DNA of 64,000 nt from Thermothelomyces thermophilus ATCC 42464. Taxonomy: Eukaryota; Ascomycota; Sordariomycetes; Sordariales; Chaetomiaceae. The DNA lies in contig NC_016477.1 of the NCBI RefSeq assembly GCF_000226095.1, positions 2,542,001 through 2,606,000 on the forward strand. The letters run 5' to 3'. The notes beneath the pieces are model-generated. The model did not search any database. It had not been told where the DNA came from and saw nothing but the letters and a program-made list of their open reading frames with translations. Of this stretch, positions 10,085 through 24,000 are shown piece after piece; the first letter of the stretch is position 1; each line of letters starts with the position of its first letter. A program made the translations under genes and the position numbers.

Positions 10085-10510
10085 TCAGTAGTATATAGCT
10101 CCTCCCTTGTTATAAATACATTCCTTATACCTATTTGTAAATAATAGGACTACCCTCTCCTAATCCTAGTATGTCAGTCTGTTCTACTCTTTATATAAGA
10201 CCTTTTCTATATACCTAAGGTTATAAATTCTATAGTGCCGCTAGCTAATCTAAATCTTTATAATATACTAGAGGTTCTTCATAGGGTTCAAATCTAGGCT
10301 CTAAGCCGGCTATTCTAGAGTAACTATTTATAATATAGCCTTATAGTTCTAAATAGCCTTTAAAGTATAGTAAGTAGCCCTATCTTCCTACTAAACTACC
10401 TAGCCTTAAGCTTTAAAGACCTCTTTATAAAATAAATGGATATATTTATTAAGGATAAGCTAAATATATTAGCTAAAGTTTATCTAAGTCCCTTTAAGTA
10501 AAATAACTAA
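10085..10510 (-). pseudogene. Tc1/mariner transposase, C-terminal part (RIP-mutated)
   Basis: Continues the same frame after element C. It includes the second catalytic Asp (EDRATYYTLKAI) and, after exactly 34 intervening residues, the position of the third catalytic Glu in SLDLNPMKNL, now Lys (a G-to-A change). This is DD34E spacing, the Tc1 family signature. The end (ERVVLLFTNRYKECIYNKGG) matches the conserved C-terminus before a stop at about 10085. A 59-bp middle piece lies at 33084-33142. Joined, the frame is 353 codons including the stop, with no change of phase at either insertion. Confidence 0.87.
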
Positions 10511-10515
10511 CTTAG

Positions 10516-10982
10516 TGTTAGGAGGGCCTGCTGCTAGGCTAGTTGTCAAGAGAGGTAGCACTATTACAAAGGCCTTTCTAAGCAAGTTTGTACTAATCAT
10601 AAGGGCAGGGGAAGTCAATTGTTCTAGGGCCAGCAGGCTGCCCATTCGTTGTCAAGAGAGGTAGCACTATCATGAAGGCCTTTCTAAGCGAGTTTATACT
10701 AATTACAGGGGTAGGAGAAGTCAATTGTTCTAGGGCTGGCGGGCTATCTATTCGTATCCCTTTTAAATTATAGTTATATGGACTAATCCTTAGGGAGGAA
10801 AACCTCCCTTTCAAATCTATAGGCTAATAGGTATATCTTATACTACGGATCGGCTATCCCCTCTTCTCGGCTGTGCCTTGATTATGCCTATTATAGTAGG
10901 GTTATACCCTTTAGTGCCTAGGTATAGGCCCTCTGGCTACTATGGCCTGGCTATAGGTATAGGTTAGCTTACATTTGTAATA
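10516..10982 (-). repeat. 3' LTR of element C
   Basis: On the minus strand it starts TATTACAAATG (originally TGTTAC...) and ends CCCTCCTAACA. It contains an internal tandem of about 100 bp (GTTGTCAAGAGAGGTAGCAC... around 10541 and again around 10650), present in both LTRs of C. Confidence 0.88.
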
Positions 10983-10998
10983 ACTTACTTTCCCCCTT
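10983..10998 (-). promoter_or_regulatory. Polypurine tract of element C
   Basis: Minus strand reads AAGGGGGAAAGTAAGT immediately before the 3' LTR, as expected for the plus-strand primer of reverse transcription. It fixes the orientation of element C. Confidence 0.75.
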
Positions 10999-11116
10999 AG
11001 TAGGCCTATCTATAGGCCTATAGGCTCTATTAAAATAGCTTTATTCTAGATGCTTATTTAGTAATAGTAAGTCGCTATTATTTCAGCGCTTTATTATTAT
11101 AGCTTTATTTGCGATT

Positions 11117-11498
11117 TGTCACGAAAATATACATGCAGATGCCGCCTAAGCTACTAGCACGAATAGGCCAATCAAGTCAAAGGAACAAAAGGACCAATTA
11201 CAACATAGGAAGCATAGTGATCACTACACTCACCAATGATCAGGGTAATCACCACCATAAGATCACTTACAATCACCGTAATTAGGAATGATCACTAAGA
11301 TTATATATATATATAGATAGTCACTCGTTACAATAGACTCTAAGAGTTTACTAGTAATAGCAACCTATAAGAGATAACTCTAGTATTATTATAAACCCTT
11401 TAGCTTTACCAAATCCCTTAGATGACCTGCTTACTTATCTTACTTAATCTACCTTTGTCTAAACCCTTTTAGAAGAAGTCTAAGTTAGGTTCGTTATA
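11117..11498 (+). repeat. 5' LTR of element A
   Basis: Starts TGTCACGAAAATATAC and ends GTTCGTTATA. A TATA-rich promoter-like segment lies at 11301-11316, followed by GATAGTCACTCG, a block shared by all six LTRs of the A/B/D group. Confidence 0.9.
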
Positions 11499-11564
11499 TA
11501 TTGCTATTACTCCCTTTGTTCTGTTATAGTTTAGAACGGAGGTAACTTCGACCTTGATATTGAT

Positions 11565-13509
11565 ATAGCTACTAACGTTATAGCTAAATAGCTGCTTACC
11601 TAGTTTAATTAACTCTATTAGCAAATCTAGGAGTTAGACTAAAGAGACAAGGCTACTTAAGCTTGAATTAAGGAACTCGAGAACGGCGAAAAGCACTTAT
11701 AGAAACTGGTTAACGAGGCCTATACTAAAATTAAGGCACTTAAAGGCGCTAAAGCGAGCCGTATTAAGATCGAACTACCTGGCAAATACGGAGGAACTAA
11801 GGAAGATCTTATAGGATTCCTAATAAACCTCTGATCTTACTTCTGGCTTAATAATAACAAGTTTCTAGACGATAAAGCTAAAGTTCTCTATATAGCTATA
11901 AGACTAGAGGGTAAGGTATTTAGATAGTTCGAGCCTATATAGAATGACTATCTTACTAAGGAAGACAAAGATAACTAAGATATATTTATATAAATAGTCT
12001 TTTGATCCTATAATCGTTTTAAAGAAGAGCTTTAGAAAGTTTTTAATAACAAAGATAAGAAGATTTATATATAAGAAAGACTTACTAATCTCTAATAGAC
12101 TAAGTTAGTAGCCTCTTATACTATATAGTTTAGATAGGACATACTTAAGTCTTAGCTTAACGATAAGGCATTAATATAATTATTCTATAACGGCTTAAAG
12201 GAAAAGGTTAAAAACAAGCTATATAAGTATAATTAGCCTAAGACCCTGGATAAATATATTATATAGGCTATTAGAATTAATGATCGACTCTATATATAAG
12301 AGTAATAGAAATAACGTCAAATAAACGGAACTATAGTTAAGGCTAATAATAAGAAAAAGTAAATATATATTAGTATCTTATATGGGATATACCCTAAAGC
12401 TATAGATATAGATATAGCATAGAAGTAGGATTAGAAGAAGACGACTAAAGATAAGTCTAATATTACCTACTATAACTATAGAAAGAAAGGGCACTATAAG
12501 CGAGAATATCAAAGCCTAAAGAAAGAGTAAAAGACAGTCTCTAGAAAGGAAATTATAGCTATCGACGAAACTACTAAGGACGTTATCGAAGTAGCGGCTA
12601 CGAGCTACAAAGACAGGGGCAGTGATACAGACAGTCTTAGACACGATGGCAATGGTAAAGACAAATAAGCACTATATTCCGAACTAGTCACTATAGACCT
12701 AGAGACAGGTTTTGCTAAATAGGATATGGTAGGAGAATATATACCGCTAATTTCGATTTTCCTAGCCTTAAGGTAGTAGGGTTTTACAGTTACATAAAGG
12801 TAGGATAGATCGTAGACAACTAATACCTAAGGAATCGAAAGACCTGGACCTAATGTTTTATTCCTCTAGGAATAAATCGAATAGTACTATAATAAAGTTT
12901 TCTAGCTTAATATAGAACTATACGAACGGGATAGACACTTGATTCGACTTGTCTAGTAGAGTAATAAGATAAGGGACGAGACGAGGGAACTCTAATATAT
13001 TATAGAAACTATTAAAGGAGGATAGCTTATAATATATAATAGGCCTAATAGCTATACTAAATACCTTAATAATTAGTAACTTAGTAATGATATATAGAAC
13101 CTGGAATACTAGTTTATACGTATAAACTATAGAAAAGATAAGTATATATAGGAAAGCTATTAGAAGAAATATTCCTATCTTAATATTAGGGTACCTATAG
13201 TCTATATATAATAGAAAGGATTTAGGAAAGAATTCTAATACCTCCTAGGTAACGCTATACGACTATACCCTTAATATAAGGTATATATATAAGTGCCTTA
13301 GTTCTAGTGTATAGTATACAAATGCCGATATTACTTCTATAACAAATTCGAAAACAATCACTAGCCGACCTGACAAGGAAATAAGAATAGAAGCTTATAC
13401 CCTATAGAATAGGTCTACGATATAAGAAACAGAGTAGCCAAATTGCTCTAGAAGATCGAAGCCCGTGATCTAGGAAGCATTATAATAGTTCTAAAACGAG
13501 CCTAGCCTA
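11565..13509 (+). pseudogene. gag and start of pol of element A (RIP-mutated)
   Basis: The gag frame starts at 11565, where ATG has become ATA. It is read in phase but with many TAG/TAA codons at former Gln/Trp positions. Near 12467-12513 a Cys-His zinc knuckle is recognisable (TYYNYRKKGHYKREY): the cysteines are now Tyr (TGC/TGT to TAC/TAT), again RIP-type. The frame is cut at 13509 by the insertion of element B. Confidence 0.8.
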
Positions 13510-13514
13510 GGTAC

Positions 13515-13943
13515 TATCACGGAAATATACATACAGGACGCCGCCTAAGCCGCCTTCCCCGACAAGCCAATGGGATAGTAGGCACAAACAGACCAATTAG
13601 GAAAGGATCACGCTTAGCAAAGTAATCTATACACTATAAGATCACTATCACAGCCGTAATCTAGACGACAAAGGATCACTAGATAAAGAGTAATCCCAGG
13701 ATTATATATATATATAGATAGTCACTCGTTATAGTAGACTCTAGGAGTTCACCAATGATAGCAACCACAACCTACAATCACAAGTACTTATACCAAGCAT
13801 CACTAACCATTATAGAAGACAACTCTAGTATTATTATAAACCCTTTAGCTTTACCAAATCCCTTAGACAACTTATACGTTTGTCCCATTTAACCTACCTT
13901 CGTCTAAACCCTTTCAGAAGAAGTCTAAGTTAGGTTCGTCACA
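13515..13943 (+). repeat. 5' LTR of element B
   Basis: Starts TATCACGGAAATATAC (TGTCAC with G to A) and ends GTTCGTCACA. The TATA-rich segment is at 13701-13716. Confidence 0.92.
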
Positions 13944-14009
13944 CGTTGCTATTACTCCCTTTGTTCTATCATAGTTCAGGACGAAGGTAATTTCGACCTT
14001 GACATTGAT

Positions 14010-15112
14010 ATGGCTACTAACATTACGGCCGAATAGCTGCTTGCCTAGCTTAGTCAACTCTAGCAGCGGATCTAGGAGTTAGACTAGAGAGATAAGGTTG
14101 CTTAAGCTCGGATTAAGGAACTCGAAAACGGTAAGAAGCACTTATAGAAGCTAGTTAACAAGGCCTATACCAAAATTAAAGCACTCGAAGGCGCCAAAGC
14201 GAGCCGTATTAAGATCAAACTACCTAGCAAATATAGAGGAACTAAGGAGGATCTTGTAGGATTCCTAACAAACCTCTAATCCTACTTTTAGCTTAATAAT
14301 AACAAGTTTCTAGACGACAAAGCTAAAGTCCTCTATATAGCTACGAGACTAGAGGGCAAGGTACTTAGATAGTTCGAGCCTATATAGAATGACTATCTTA
14401 CTAAGGAAGACAAAGATAACTGAGATACATTTACGTAGGCAGTTTTTTAATCTTATAACCATTTTAAAGAAGAGCTTTAGAAGGTTTTTAGTGATAAAGA
14501 TAAGAAGATTTATATATAAGAAAGACTTACTAGCCTTTGATAGACTATGTTAGTAGCCTCCTATATTATATAGTTTAGATAGGATATACTTAAGTCTTAG
14601 CTTAACGATAAGGCATTAATATAACTATTTTATAATAGCTTAAAGGAAAAGGTTAAAGACAAGCTATATAAGTATAACCGGCCTAAGACCCTAGATAAAT
14701 ACATTATATAGGCCATTAAAATCGATAATCGACTCTATATACGAGAGTAGTAGAAACAAGGTCAAATAAACAGAACTATAGTCAAGGCTAATAATAAGAA
14801 AAAGCGAGCATACGTTAGTACCTCGTATAGGACGTATCCTAGAGCTATAGATATAGATATAGCATAGAAGCAAGACAAGAAAAAGATAGCCAAAGACAAG
14901 TTTAACGTTACCTACTATAACTATAGAAAGAAAGGACACTATAAATAAGAATATTAAAGCCGAAAGAAAGAGTAGAAAGTAGTCCCTAGAAAGGAAATTA
15001 CAGCTATTAACGAAACTACCAAGGACGTTATCAAAGTAGTAGCTACAAGCTATAAAGATAGGGATAGTAATATAGATAGTCTCGGACATAATAGCGACAG
15101 TAAAGACAAATA
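14010..15112 (+). pseudogene. gag of element B (RIP-mutated)
   Basis: The start codon survives (14010-14012, MATNITAE then a stop at a former Gln). The body has repeated in-frame TAG/TAA. The zinc knuckle near 14916-14962 reads TYYNYRKKGHYK: the Cys-X2-Cys-X4-His frame is visible but the cysteines are lost. It ends around SKDK at 15,112, beyond which the frame continues towards pol. Confidence 0.8.
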
Positions 15113-18100
15113 AGCACTATACTCCGAACTGGTTATAGTAGACCTAGAGATAGGTCTTGCTAAATAGGACACGGCGGGAGAGTATATACTACCAATTTCG
15201 ATTCTCCCGGCCCTAAGGTAGTAGGGTTTTATAGTCATACAGAGGTAGGATAGATCGTAGATAACCGACACCTAAGGAATTAAAAGACCTAGACCTAATG
15301 TTCTATTCCTCTAGGAACGAATTAAATGGTATTGTAACGAAGTTTTCTAGCTTAACACGAAACTACGCGAATAGGATAAACGCTTGATTTGACTTGCCTA
15401 GTAGAGCGATAGGATGAGGGACAAGATAAGGGAACTCTAACGTATCGTAGAAACCATTAGAGGGGAACAGCCTATAATATACGATAGGCCCAATAGCTAT
15501 ACCAAGTATTTTGACAATTAGCAACTTAGCTACGACGTATAGAACCCCGAGCACCAGTTTATATACACGAACTATAGAAAGGATAAGCGTATATAGGAAA
15601 GCTATTAGAAGAAATACTCCTACCTTAGCATTAGAGTACCTATAGTCTATATATAGTAGGAAGGATTTAGAAAAGAATTCTAATACCTTCTAGGCGACGC
15701 TACGTGATTGTACCTATGACATGAGGCATATATATAAGTGCCCTAGTTCTAGTATATATCATATAAATACCGATACTACTTTCGCGACAAATTCGAAAAT
15801 AATTACTAGCCGACCTGACAAGGGAATGAGGATAGGAGCCTCCGCCCTATAGAATAGGTCTATGATATAAGAAACAGAGCAGCCAAATTACTCTAGAAGA
15901 TCGAAGCCCGCGATCTAGAAGGCATTACGGTAGTACCAAAACGAGCCTAGCCTAGTTACTATAGAATAGGACGAGACATATAGGACTCGTGCCAGAGTAA
16001 CGACTGCCTCTACTACGCGGACGAAAAGAAATCGCGGATCTAGGAGCGTTAGATGAAGCTATAGTACGTACGACGAAAAGCAGAATAGACCTAATGGTAG
16101 GAAGCTATAGGTACTTAGTAGCTCATAGAAATAAGTATAATTAACAAAGCTACTATTAGCCAAATAACTAAAGAGGTTAGCACTAACCTAGGAAACGGGT
16201 CAGGGCCCTTCAAGGGGCCTGAAAACTATTAACGCCTATATAATGGCAAGTAGTAGCATAATATAAGAGGAACTAGTGTAAGAAACTACTATATTAAGAC
16301 CTCCTAGTAGAAACATAGGAAATCGCTACAATCTTTAGATGACGGTAGCAAGACAAGCGATTATAGATAATAGTATAATAGAGATAGCACAAAATGCTTG
16401 TACTAGTAGATAGTAGAGCAGAGATAAACCTAATTTCGCCAACGCTTATAAATTAGCTACAAATACCCTAGAGAATAAAGCAGGAGCATAGTATAGTCAA
16501 AGGGCCATTTCTAATATAATAGGTATATAGGGAGACCAAACTAATTAATATCATTATAGCAAGGAAAACTATAGTAGTTATATTTAGCATTATAGATATA
16601 GGTAATAACAAAGACATAATATTAGGATTACTATAGTATAAAGATTATAACCCGGATATTAGCTAGAAGAATGGTAGCTACCTATAACCCTAAATAGAGT
16701 CATATTTAACTAGCAAGATAAGGAGCACACAAGGATCGTAAGCAGACAATGCTTAGAGGAAGGCATGTCCTATAGATCTATCGCAAGAGACAAACAGTGG
16801 CAGGCAGACTACTATAGACTCTAGAAGAAGCGGTATAACAACATTAACGTTACGATAGGAGGAACAAGCTGAACCACCGATAGCTGTTCTCTCCGTTAAC
16901 GAATGCGGAGCACTATAACTAGAGTAGTAGGTTAAGACAGGAGAAATCGCCAGCATTGCTATAGACGGAACCAAGTTCGTATACTATTAGAAAACCGAGA
17001 AACGAGATAAGACTAGGAAAGTACCAGAGGAATACGAAAGATACCTAGCATTTAAACCAAAGTATCTAGAAGGGTTACTAGAACACGGCCTATAGGATTA
17101 TAAGATTAAGCTTAAGGAAGGAGCATAACTAAAGTTCTTTAAGATTTATTATACGAGCTAGATATAGAACGAAGAACTTAAGCGATATTTGGAGGAGAAC
17201 CTTTAAAGAGAATATATCTGCCTGTTAATATTACTAGTAGGCTACCTAATCCTATTTATGCCTAAGAAAGATGGAAAGCTACGGTTATATGTTAACTATT
17301 GGCAACTTAATAAATAGATTATAAAAAACCGATACCTATTACTGCTAATCTCATAGCTCCGAGATCAGTTAGCAGGAGCCTAATATTTCACGTGTCTTAA
17401 CTTGCTATCGGCCTATAACTATATATAGATCAAAGAAGGCAATAAGTAGAAAACGGCCTTTAGGACACCCTATAGCTACTATAAGTACCTCGTCATGCTA
17501 TTTAGACTTATAAACACGCTAGTAACGTTCTAAGCCCTAATTAATCAAGCTATCTAACCCTTTCTCGACAAATTTACGGTATATTATTTCGACAATATAC
17601 TTATCTTCTCTAAAACGATAGACAAACACCAAAAGTATATAAAAGTAATACTAGACACGTTATACGCGTATAAGCTATTAGTTAATAAGGAAAAGAGCGA
17701 ATTCTACATTAGGAAGATAGTATTTTTAAGATATAAAATATCCCTAGGATAAATTCGGATAGAACCTTTAAAGGTTAAAGCTATTAAGAATTAGCTATAA
17801 CTAACGTTAGTTATGGAAGTATAAAGCTTTATCGGATTTGTAAACTTTTACTAGATATTTATTAGGAACTTTAGAGCGATTATATGACCTTTGTACGAAC
17901 TTACTAAGAAGAACGCTAAATTCCAATGGGAAGAATAGTACGAGCAAGCATTTACGTAAATCTGTGATGCCATTAGTAAAGATCTAGTACTAGTGCTACT
18001 AGACCCTAAGAAGCTATTTAAGGTAGAAACAGACGCTTTAGACTATGCTATTAGAGGATAATTAGGATAACGAGACAAACAAAGGAAGCTATATCCTATA

Positions 18101-19920
18101 GCCTTCTTTTTAAAGAAGCTTAATAGACTATATCTTAATTATCTAATCTATAATAAGGAACTACTTACGATTATTAAAGCTTTTAAGGAATAGCGACTAT
18201 ACCTTAGCAATATAATCGAACTAGTATAAATATATATAGATTATAAGAACTTACAATACTTTACAATGACAAAGGAGCTTAATAAATGATAAATATAATA
18301 GGTAGAATTCCTTATAGAATTTAATTTTGAGATCTACTATAAGAAGGGCAAAGAGAACGTATAAGCAGACGCCCTAAGCCGACAAACAGATTATATAGAA
18401 GGACGAACAGAAACAACGCCACCGTTATTCAAGGAACAAATAGACGGAACGCTACATCACGAAATATAGACACCCGTAGAAGACGATCTACTTGACTCGT
18501 TCCTAGAATGTTACGTAATCTTTCGGGAAGAAAGGATCGACAAGGTATAATATCAAGCAACACCTAGACTAGTGGTACCTAACAAAGTAGAAGAAAAAGA
18601 TAGGAAACTCTAGTACCAAGGTAAAGTATATATTTATAACAAAGATCAATAGCTACAAATGATTCGAGAACTCTATAAATCAAAACTTGGAGGATATAAA
18701 GGAGTTATAAAGACTGTCATATAAGTCAAGAAACACTATGACTTTCCATAGTTAACGATACGAGTCAAGGAAGTCGTATGGAGCTATAATATCTATAATT
18801 GAAGCAAAACGGCACGATATAAGCTATATAGGCTACTTTAGCTACTGCTAATAGCTAACAAACTATAGAGTTTAGTTACAATAGACTTTATCACGAAACT
18901 GCCAGAATCTAAGGATACGGCTATAGGGGTAATCTACGATAGTATTCTCACTATAGTAGATCGCCTAACTAAATAAGCATACTTCTTTCCCTATAAGGAG
19001 TCCTAAATAGCTAAACAGCTAGCAGATGTAATCTATCGGCAAGTTGTATCAATGTACACTTAGCCATAGGAATAGATTACCGACAGAGACACCAAGTTTG
19101 TATCGAAGTTCTGGCAAGCGTTAATATAATGATTAGGCGTCAATAGTAAGCTATTAACGGCATATTACCTATAGACTAATAAACAAACGGAGCGACTAAA
19201 CCAAGTTATTAAATAGTACCTCTGTTCTTACGTTAACTACTAGTAAGACGACTAGATTATACTATTACCAATAGTATAACTTGCTTATAATATAACGCTA
19301 ACAGAAACGACCAAAGTCACACCGTTCTTCACAAACTACGGATATAAAGCAGACCTTAGGCAAGGACTAGAGGTCATAGTGCCGAGAGCAATAGTCAAAG
19401 CAAAACAAATGTACGCACTATATAAGAAGCTTAAAAAGGAACTTAAGTTTATTAGAACCAGAATAAAGAACTACTATGATAAATATAGGCTTAAGGGACC
19501 TTACCTAAAGAGGGGAGACAAAGTCTACCTAATCGTATAAAACCTATAAACCAAACGACCAAGTACAAAGCTAGACTTTAAAAAGGTCAGACCCTTTGTT
19601 ATCAAGGAACGAATTTCGACATCTAACTACCGACTATCGTTACCGTCATCAATACGATTACGGATAGATGTTTTTCATATTTCACTTCTCGAACTAGCGC
19701 CGAAGAATGCCAAAATCGCTATGAATATTGAAGCAGAGGACGAAGAGAAAAAATAGGACATTAAAGAAATTCTAGATTTATATATTATTAATAGGGAACT
19801 ATAGTATCTAATCAAATAGCTTGATTTTAGACTAGAGGACAACTTATAGGAACTAGTCAAGAATTTAAACTACCCTAAGAAACTAGAATAGTTCTACCGG
19901 CAGAACCTAGATTGATTAAA
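15113..19920 (+). pseudogene. pol of element B with chromodomain (RIP-mutated)
   Basis: Domains in order: retroviral-type aspartic protease around 16,394-16,460 (LVDSRAEINLIS); reverse transcriptase around 17,190-17,750 (KDGKLRL, FTCLNLLSAYNYI, and the active-site box now YFDN in place of YLDD); RNase H around 18,025-18,250 (ETDALDYAI); integrase from about 18,640 to 19,600 with TIDFITKLPES and ITDRDTKFVSKFW; and a C-terminal chromodomain at about 19,730-19,915 (WDIKEILDLYIINREL.YLIK.L). In-frame stops throughout. The chromodomain places the element among chromoviruses, which by family knowledge use it to target heterochromatin. Confidence 0.85.
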
Positions 19921-20613
19921 GGAAAACCTAGGACAGAATCAAAGATAGCGCCCTAGTTAATAACGTCAATATTACCATTAAGCTATATACCTAGAACCGC
20001 CCCTAATTCCTACTGCTCTACCTCTTCCAATTCATCTAAAGATACAAGACCCCGGTAAACTATCTCTGACCCCTGAGATAACAACGATCGCTTTTGACGA
20101 CAAATACGGTCTAAATAAGCTAGAGACTCGTCTAGACGACACTATACTTTTACCAACAAATCGCGGTCAGCACGGAGAGCCTCCTTAACATCTTGTTCTA
20201 ATCGGTCGAGGCGCTTCGATTCGTTTATAATATAGGATACTATAGAAGTTAATATAGGAAAAATACATTAATAAGGGAGTACTAACAAGACAAGACTAGA
20301 ACCTTAGAACTATTATACAACCTCCTATAACGAATATATTTACTGTAACGAGAAGAACTCTCTATTATATGGTAATAGAGGCCATAAGAAAAACAAAAAG
20401 AACAAGGCATTACTTCGAACCCTAGCTTATTAATAGCAGTAGCTAGGGCAATACGTTCCTCGGTTTTCATAGACCTTTTTATTAAACGCTTTACTATACG
20501 AGACATATTATTAGTAGTATATAGAAGAAAGAGGGAAACATAGGAGACAACTTACTAAGGGTTATTAGCACTATTTAAAACGGCCTAAGATAGGCTTTCG
20601 GGTCAAAAGCCTT

Positions 20614-20628
20614 AAAGGAGGGGCATCG
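20614..20628 (+). promoter_or_regulatory. Polypurine tract of element B
   Basis: AAAGGAGGGGCATCG directly precedes the 3' LTR. Equivalent tracts stand before the 3' LTRs of A (25683-25697) and D (about 40263-40277). Confidence 0.75.
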
Positions 20629-21057
20629 TGCTACGGAAATATATATATAGGATGCCGCCTGAGCCGCCTTCCCCGATAAGCCAATAGGACAGTAGGTACG
20701 AACAGACCAATCAGGAAAGGATTACGCTTGGCAAAGTGATCTATACACTATAGGATCACTATCGCAGCCGTGATCCAGACAACAAAGGATCACTAGATAA
20801 AGAGTGATCCTAGGATTATATATATATATAGATAGTCACTCGTTACGGTAGACTCTAGGAGTTCACTAGTAATAGCAACTATAACCTATAATTACAAGTA
20901 CTTATACCAAGCATCACTAACCATTGTAGGAGATAACTCTAGTGTTGTTATAAACTCTTTAGCTTTACCGAATCCCTTAGATGACTTATACGTTTGTCCT
21001 GGTTAACCTACCTTTGTCTGAACCCTTTTAGAAGAAGTCTGAGTTGGGTTCGTCACA
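20629..21057 (+). repeat. 3' LTR of element B
   Basis: Starts TGCTACGGAAATATAT and ends GGGTTCGTCACA; the differences from the 5' LTR are nearly all transitions, as RIP would give. Confidence 0.92.
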
Positions 21058-21062
21058 TGTAC

Positions 21063-24000
21063 TACGAAATAGGACGAGATATATGGGACTTATACTAGAG
21101 TAACGATTACCTTTATTATATAGATAAAAAGAAATCGCGAATTTAGGAGCTTTAGATAAAGCTATAGCATATACAATGAAAAGTAGAATAGACCTAATAG
21201 TAGGAAGCTATAAGTACTTAATAGCTTATAGAAATAAGTATAATTAATGAAGCCGCTATTAGCTAAATAACCGAAGAGGTTAGCACTAACCTAGGAAACG
21301 GGTTAGGGCCCTTTAAGGGGCCCAGGAACTATTAACGCCTATATAGCGGCAGGTGGTAGCGTAGTATAGGAGGAACTAGTGTAAGAGACCACTATATTGA
21401 GACCTCCTAGTAGAAATATAGGAAATCGCCGCAATCTTTGGACGACGGCGGTAAGACAAGCGACTATGGATAATAGCATAATAGAAACAATACAAAATGC
21501 TCGTACTAATAGATAGTAGAGTAAAGATAAACCTGATTTCGCCGATGCTTGTAAATTAGCTATAGATACCCTAGAGAATAAAGCAGAAGTATAGTATAGT
21601 TAAAGGGCCATTTCTAATATAATAGGTATATAGGGAAACCGAACTAATCGATATCACTATAATAAGGAAGACTATAGTAGTTATATTTAGTATTATAGAT
21701 ATAGGTAACGATAAAGATATAATATTAAGGTTACTATAGTATAAAGATTATAACCTAGATATTAGCTAGAAGAATAGTAGCTACCTATAACCCTAAACGG
21801 AGTCGTATTTAATTAGCGAGATAGGGAGCACACAAAGATCGCAAGCAGACGATGCTTAGAGGAAGGTATATCCTACGGATCCACCACAAAAGACAGATAG
21901 TGGTAAATAGACTACTATAGACTCTAGAAGAGGCGGTATAACGACATCGATATCGCGATAGGAGGAACGAGCTAAACCGCTGATAGCTATTCTCTCCGTT
22001 AATAAATACGGAGCACTGTAATAGGAGCAATAGGTTAAGATAGGAGAAATCGCTAGCATTGCTATAGATAGAACCAAGTTTATATACTATTAGAAAACCG
22101 AGAGACGAGATAAGACTAGAGAAGTACTAAAAGAATATAAAGGATACCTAGCATTCGAACTGAAGCATCTAGAAGGACTACCAAAATACGGCCTATAGGA
22201 TTACAAGATCAAGCTTAAGGAAGAAGCATGACTAAAGTTCTTTAAGATCTATTATATAAGCTAGACTTAAAACGAAGAACTTAAGCGATATTTGGAGGAA
22301 AACCTTCGAAGAGGATATATCTACCTATCGATATCGCTAGTAGGCTATCTAATCCTATTTATACCTAAGAAAGATGGAAAGCTATAGTTATATGTTGACT
22401 ATTAGTAACTTAATAAACAGACTATAAAAAATCGATACCTGTTATTATTAATCTTATAGCTCCGAGATTAGTTAGTAGGAGCCTAATATTTCACGCGTCT
22501 TAACTTACTATCGGCCTATAACTATATATAGATCAAAGAAGGCAATAAGTAGAAAACGGCCTTTAGGATACCCTATAGCCACTATAAGTACCTTATTATG
22601 CTATTCGGACTTATAAACGCGCTAGTAATGTTCTAAGCCTTGATTGATCAAGCTATCTAATCCTTTCTCGACAAATTTGCGGTATATTATCTCGACGATA
22701 TACTTATCTTCTCTAAGACGATAGATAAACACCGGAAGTACGTAAAAGCAATACTAGACACGCTATATATATAAACTATTAGTTAACAAGAAAAAGAACG
22801 AATTCTATATTAGAAAAATGGTGTTTTTAGGATATAAGATATCCCTAGGATAAATTCGGATAGAACCTTTAAAGGTTAAAGCTATTAAGAATTAGCTATA
22901 ACTAACGTTAGTTATGGAAGTATAAAGCTTTATCGGATTTGTAAACTTTTACTAGATATTTATTAGGAACTTTAGAGCGATTATACGACCTTTATATAAA
23001 CTTACTAAGAAGAATACTAAATTCTAATGGGAAGAATAATACAAGTAAGCATTTACGTAGATCCGCGACGCCATTACCAAAGATCTAGTACTAGTACTAC
23101 CAGACCCTAAGAAGCCATTTGAGGTGGAAACGGACGCTTTAGACTACGCCATTGGAAGACAATTAGGATAACGAGACAGACAAGGAAAGCTATATCCTAT
23201 AGCCTTCTTTTCGAAGAAGCTCGATAGATTATGTCTTAATTATCTAATCTATAATAAGGAACTACTTATAATTATTAAAGCTTTTAAGGAATAGCGACTA
23301 TACCTTAGCGATATAATTAAACTAGTATAGGTATATATAGATTATAAGAACCTATAATATTTTACGATAATAAAAGAACTTAATAGACGATAAATACGAT
23401 AGGTAGAATTCCTTACGGAATTTAACTTTGAGATTTGCTATAAGAAAGGCAAAGAGAACGTATAAGCAGATATCTTAAGCCGACAAACAGATTATATAGA
23501 AGGACAAACAAAAATAATACTACCGTTATTTAAGGAATAAATAGACGGAACGTTATATTACAAAATATAGATACCCGTAGAAGATAATCTACTTAACTTG
23601 TTCTTAGAGTATTATATAATCTTTTAAGAAGAAAGGATTAACAAGACATAGTATCAAGTAGCACCTAGACTACTAGTACCTAACGGAGTAGAAGAAAGAG
23701 ATAGGAAACTCTGGTACTAAGGCAAAGCATATATCTACGATAGGGATCAATAGCTATAAATGATTCGAGAACTCTACAAGTCGAAACTCGGAGGATATAA
23801 AGGAGTTACGAAGACTATCATACAAGTCAGGAAACACTACGACTTTTCATAGTTAACGGCACGAGTTAAAGAAGTTATATAGAACTACGACATTTGTAAT
23901 TAAAGCAAAACGGTACGATATGAGCCGTATAGGCTACTTTAGCCATTGCTAATAGCTAACAAACTATAGAGTTTAGTTATAATAGACTTTATTATGAAGC

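Larger units (their letters stand above)
13515..21057 (+). mobile_element. LTR retrotransposon B (Ty3/Gypsy chromovirus) nested in element A
   Basis: 429-bp LTRs at 13515-13943 and 20629-21057. The target duplication is GGTAC (13510-13514) and TGTAC (21058-21062), one mismatch. The sequence of element A resumes after 21062 exactly where it stopped, as judged against element D, which is uninterrupted there (35,596). Length is 7,543 bp. The same family as A and D but with a distinct LTR 5' third. It is the innermost and therefore youngest of the A/B/C nest. Confidence 0.93.

Noticed and set aside
14691-15089. Minus-strand ORF of 132 codons rich in Leu/Ile/Ser
   Set aside because: It is the antisense shadow of RIP-mutated gag in element B; the same shadow recurs in element D at 34455-34745.
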